A DNA stretch of 64,000 bases. Source: Rotaria sordida (taxonomy: Eukaryota > Rotifera > Eurotatoria > Philodinida > Philodinidae). The stretch covers positions 62,001 to 126,000 of the forward strand of contig CAJNOL010000295.1 in NCBI GenBank assembly GCA_905250125.1, read 5' to 3'. How positions within the stretch are numbered: the first letter of the stretch is position 1; every line of letters starts with the position of its first letter. The notes under the pieces were generated by a model. That model saw nothing but the letters and a program-made list of their open reading frames with translations, was not told the origin of the DNA and did not search any database. A program made the translations under genes and the position numbers. This document shows, in pieces, positions 60,601-64,000 of the stretch.

Positions 60601-61146
60601 AAACTAGAAAAATCTCTTCATTGTTTTTTTTTTGGTATGGACATAACAAAGCTTAACAATACAATATATTTATACTTAATATGTCATCTATAGAGCACGT
60701 TTAATTCGAAGACAAATGACCATCAATAAAAAATGGTATTCAAAAAAGCATAAGCTTAAATGGTTGTTTTTGTTTTCGTCGAAGTATGCTAAGATAAACT
60801 AGATTTCAATTGAGAATATTAGCAAACTTTATAGCTTCCTTAATTCAACTAGACTTGAATTAAAGTTAAAAATAAGTTAATAAAAAAATATAAGATCAAT
60901 TATTTATTTTCAATTTTATTTTATTTTTATATCATTTAAAAATTCTAATTTAATCTTGCCTAGCACAAAAATATCTATAAAACTTTGATAAAATGACAAA
61001 AAATTCTTGATTAATATTTTTATTAATTTTGTTTTAATAGACGTGGTATTCCAGCTGCACCAATACTTAATGGTTATTGTGGTTCATATGAAGTAGGAAT
61101 GAAACATTCGATGGTTAATGAACCTATTTTTAATTATATTAATTGA
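57650..61146 (+). CDS. HEX: Beta-hexosaminidase (GH20), lysosomal/secreted
   Basis: Eleven exons (57650-57754, 57964-58249, 58314-58426, 58489-58602, 58658-58759, 58816-58954, 59018-59222, 59289-59582, 59645-59736, 59803-59998, 61041-61146) encode 583 residues, slightly longer than human HEXB. A signal peptide ([14 protein letters not shown]) precedes the non-catalytic N-terminal domain. The GH20 barrel has [35 protein letters not shown], then [32 protein letters not shown] carries the catalytic Asp-Glu pair. The barrel continues through [24 protein letters not shown] and [16 protein letters not shown]. The enzyme removes terminal N-acetylhexosamine from glycoconjugates or chito-oligomers. 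HLGMDEV has Met where most family members have Gly (HLGGDEV). The ATG at 57650 follows an acceptor-like CTGTTAG; a longer in-frame start exists at 57602. The last intron is 1042 bp. Confidence 0.95.
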
Positions 61147-61170
61147 TATACATATATATATACATAGATG

Positions 61171-61191
61171 TTTATTTTATAGTTTAATAAA
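61171..61191. terminator. Overlapping polyadenylation signals of two convergent genes
   Basis: AATAAA on the plus strand (61186-61191) would serve the hexosaminidase gene but lies inside the last codons of the minus-strand gene. AATAAA on the minus strand (61176-61171) would serve the minus gene and lies in the 30-bp gap. Cleavage downstream of either implies overlapping transcripts. Confidence 0.6.
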
Positions 61192-61596
61192 AGAACTTAA
61201 AGGATATAATAATGTAGAACAATTTTCATAGATAGCCTTTGAATTTTTATTAATAAGATTTTGAACATGAGTTATCCATTGAAAATCAGGTAATGCAAGA
61301 ATTGGAAGATCTTTATAATAAGCTTCTATATATTTAACATATGTTTTTAATCGATCTCTATCTTCTGTTAAATGATTAGTCCATTCAGTTTGACTATGTG
61401 CATGATATAAAAATTGAGTAAGAATATTATCAATTCGATTTATCATATCTATAAATTCAAATTTAATATCATTATGATGATGTTCGATTAAACATCGATA
61501 ACAAAATGAAATTAAACAATGAGAACATTGATAAGTATTAGTTAATGTTAATTCAGAAGAACATTTACATTTAATTAATAAATTTGTTGAAGGCAT
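61177..61596 (-). CDS. Small Cys/His-rich zinc-finger-like protein
   Basis: One uninterrupted frame of 139 residues. The first 45 residues hold a probable zinc-binding cluster: CKC, nine residues later a further cysteine, then CSHCLISFCYRCLIEHHHND. The CxC...CxxC...CxxC...HH spacing recalls B-box or related cross-brace fingers, but the family is not certain. The remainder is helical, with DNILTQFLYHAHSQTEWTNH and YVKYIEAYYKDLP and no other motif. It is convergent with the hexosaminidase gene; the two stop codons are only 30 bp apart. Codon use and composition are like its neighbours. It could be a complete small gene or the end of a larger one. Confidence 0.6.
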   Translation of the reverse strand: MPSTNLLIKCKCSSELTLTNTYQCSHCLISFCYRCLIEHHHNDIKFEFIDMINRIDNILTQFLYHAHSQTEWTNHLTEDRDRLKTYVKYIEAYYKDLPILALPDFQWITHVQNLINKNSKAIYENCSTLLYPLSSFIKL

Positions 61597-62126
61597 TGTA
61601 ATATTAATAATAAATGATCAAAACTTCTTATAGTAATTTATGAATAATATACATATTGTTTTGTTTATATAGTCTTCAAAAGCGACCTCTGCAACCCTAA
61701 CTTTCCATTGCAATAATTTTTCTTGGAAAAAGCCTATTACGAAAAGTAAGGAAAGAAAAAAAAACCCCATGATAAAGTCTTTCGTAAGTAGGAAGTGACT
61801 TCTCTGCGTTATATGTATATTTATCAATATAGCTTTTCTCAGAACATAATGTTATTTTTAGATCGTAATTTGGCAAATGAATGTATAAATTAAAGGAAGT
61901 ATTTCACTGTCAAGAAAAAAGAAATGCGTAAACATTAATTTCTATTTTTGTGGTTTCGTTCTTAGAAAAGAAAAATGTAAAATGATACATAGTAAGAAGG
62001 ATATCGATGGATTCAAATCCATTATATAATAATTAATTAAGAACAAGTATATATATACATATTTCATTAAAATTTATTTGCTAGAAAATTCTTTATTCAC
62101 AAATTAATTAAGACACATAAAATCTA
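61597..62126. other. Intergenic, no gene recognised
   Basis: About 530 bp between two minus-strand genes, AT-rich. It probably contains the promoter of the small zinc-finger-like gene and the 3' UTR of the gene to its right. Confidence 0.55.
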
Positions 62127-63805
62127 TCACATCCAAGGTGTTGGACACGGTGGATTAAGCAAGGATTTAGCACGATGCACATTATGATTAGAATTGCTCG
62201 TATGACTTAAATCATGTAAACGTAATGATGGTGTACTAGAAAAAAGAAAATATTTGTTTTTATTTATTTATATAAATAAAAAAAAAGAAGAAAAATTTAC
62301 TAGCGTCCTTTAGGTGATTGAGATTGTCGAGTGAAACTTAATGGTGTTGTTGTCATTCGATGACTTTCAATACGAAAATCTTGAAAACTCTCTGGTCGAA
62401 CTCCTAAAATAATATATAATTAATTATATTCTGAGTATTAAAAAAAAAATCTAAAGCTTTACCTTTATATAGAGCATGATCTCTTGATGATGGTGATGTT
62501 AATATTGGTACACGTGGTATTCTAAAAAAAAATTAATAAAAAAAAAATTTATCAATCAATATCCTATAACATACCCATAACTAGTTAATGGTCGAAAAGA
62601 TCGACGTACAAGTGAAGCAACAACTTTTTCCATGCGTCCTATTCGTTCATTTTGCATATCAGGTCCATTAAACCATTGTAAAGCATTATGCACTGGTATA
62701 TGAACACGATGTGTTGATGATCGTCGACTAGTAACTGGTGTTACAGGAACATTTGATGAATGTTCAAGTATTGACATAATACGTGATGGTTCATAATCAT
62801 TCATATTTGATGAATGTGCTGGTTGTTGTATTTTTTCAAATGATACAATGGGTGTATGAGGTTGATTAGGCATAAGTAGAAGCATTGATTCAATAAGAAC
62901 TGGTGATGTAGAAACAGTTTCACCATTGATAGAAGTTTTTATTTGTTCTTGTTTTTGTTTTATTATACGAACAGACATAGGACGTTCGATGATTGATATT
63001 CTTCGAAGTACAAAAAACAAAAAAGAAGAGTTCACATAAATAAATAAAATAAGATCAGTTTATCTACTCTTCTGGTGTAACCACTTTACGTTCAATTATT
63101 GGAGAAGTTGGTGGAGGAGAATTTGATAGGTCTTGAGAATTATGTGTTGTTTCTTGATGAATAATAGGAACTGACGGAGAAGGAGTTGTTTCACGTGGTG
63201 CATCAACAAATGCTTCTCTAGATTTTGAAAAAATAATAAAAATTTTATTAAAGAAAAACAAAAAAAGATTAAATGACATATACTTTGGTTTATTGAGGTC
63301 TATATTTAAAAAACAAAAAACAACAACCTATTGAATTACATTGAAAGAAAAATAGTACAACTTACTCATTTCAAAAAGTTTTGGTGTAACACGTCCTTTT
63401 TCAATAGATTCTGATGTCTAATTAACAACAAAAAAAAAATATTTTAAACTGATAAATTAATTATCTAAATGCTTACTCTTGATAGTATTGTTCTTGATGA
63501 AGATGGAAGTGGAGGCGGTAGTAGCGAAGGAGGAACTAATCGAGGTGTTTCACTTCGTATTGTTGTCATTTGTAATGTTATTTTATCACCAGATGCAAAT
63601 TTTGGTTTCCAATATTCATGTGAAGGATCCCATTCAAAATTATTCATATTAACATAAGTAGTATGATCATTTGCTGAACCATTACTAACCATCGCACCAT
63701 TAAGAGCAAGAATATGATCAAGTTGAATCATTGCAATTTCTGTATCGGGTAATGTTACAATACGACCAAAACTTTGTGGAGCAGTTAATATACGATCACC
63801 AATAG
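62127..63805 (-). CDS. Unidentified Pro/Ser/Thr-rich protein, C-terminal part (runs off the right edge)
   Basis: Eight minus-strand exons join in frame: 63477-63805, 63366-63417, 63284-63299 (a 16-nt microexon), 63068-63217, 62575-63000, 62463-62521, about 62302-62400, and 62127 to about 62231. All have GT-AG borders. The first visible part is folded-looking (IGDRILTAPQSFGRIVTLPD, then NNFEWDPSHEYWKPKFASGD). The rest is Pro/Ser/Thr-rich and likely disordered, with LVPPSLLPPPLPSSS, TTPSPSVPIIH and PPPTSPIIER. A basic helix-like patch (RIGRMEKVVASLVRRSF) and a conserved-looking end (NPPCPTPWM) follow. No signal peptide or membrane helix is seen in the visible part. I do not recognise the family. 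The N-terminus lies beyond 64000; 63806-64000 reads as intron. Confidence 0.7.
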
Positions 63806-64000
63806 CTGAATAATAATCATAAGACTTTTTCTTTGATTTTTGTAAAGAAGAAATGTTAGTAAGATGACTTTTTTTTTTTGTATTGTTATTTTAAAAAAAA
63901 GAGAAGAAGAATAAGAGGAATACAACGTCATTTACTATTTTTTGTTTTTGTTTAAGAGATTTTCTTAATGAAATTATTATATCAAATTGTTTTTTCGTAC

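Noticed and set aside
1..64000. Horizontally acquired bacterial or fungal gene, CRISPR array, bacterial operon
   Set aside because: All recognised genes are intron-containing and animal-like except the short uncertain one at 61177. No regularly spaced repeats, ribosome-binding sites or bacterial-type gene clusters were seen.

Overview
This window looks like nuclear DNA of a small invertebrate animal. It is strongly AT-rich, has GT-AG introns that are mostly about 45-80 bp, and encodes metazoan-specific proteins: an innexin, a SoxD HMG-box factor, an AXH-domain protein, LDL-receptor class A and EGF modules, RalBP1 and IFT88. The compact introns, the chitin-binding module and splice acceptors placed just upstream of start codons fit a rotifer, most likely a bdelloid. 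That assignment is inference from style and gene content only.

Layout, left to right. 1-7.6 kb: non-coding DNA rich in microsatellites and polypyrimidine, with several donor-like sites, probably the 5' regulatory/UTR region of the SoxD gene. 7.66-10.96 kb (+): SoxD. 14.0-17.6 kb (+): FAM47-like gene, followed 134 bp later by IFT88 (17.8-23.9 kb, +, 23 exons). 25.2-26.2 kb (+): ataxin-1-like AXH gene. 29.3-29.8 kb (-): ribosomal protein L27a, divergent from a RalBP1-like gene (30.6-35.1 kb, +). 35.5-38.4 kb (+): BOLA3, whose single intron holds a decayed hAT transposon with a long palindrome in it. 38.4-39.3 kb (-): a single-pass membrane protein with one LDLa module and a PPPY tail. 41.1-44.1 kb (-): an M1 aminopeptidase-like protein that has lost its catalytic motifs, divergent from a secreted CBM14+EGF protein (44.9-47.2 kb, +). 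48.6-51.1 kb (+): innexin, convergent with an EF-hand protein (51.6-53.8 kb, -). 54.5-55.2 kb (-): RASSF9/10-like. 57.6-61.1 kb (+): beta-hexosaminidase, convergent at 30 bp with a small cysteine/histidine-rich zinc-finger-like protein (61.2-61.6 kb, -). 62.1 kb to the right edge (-): an unidentified proline/serine-rich protein running off the window.

The genes do not form one pathway; they are an ordinary mix of housekeeping, ciliary, signalling and extracellular genes. The less ordinary content is in the few long introns. One dispersed repeat family and one foldback family each occur in an intron of both the FAM47-like and the RalBP1-like gene. A separate foldback sits in the innexin intron, and the hAT copy is in BOLA3. 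Exon models were built by hand from reading-frame continuity and GT-AG borders, and the coding lengths of all complete models divide by three. No tRNA, rRNA or CRISPR was recognised.
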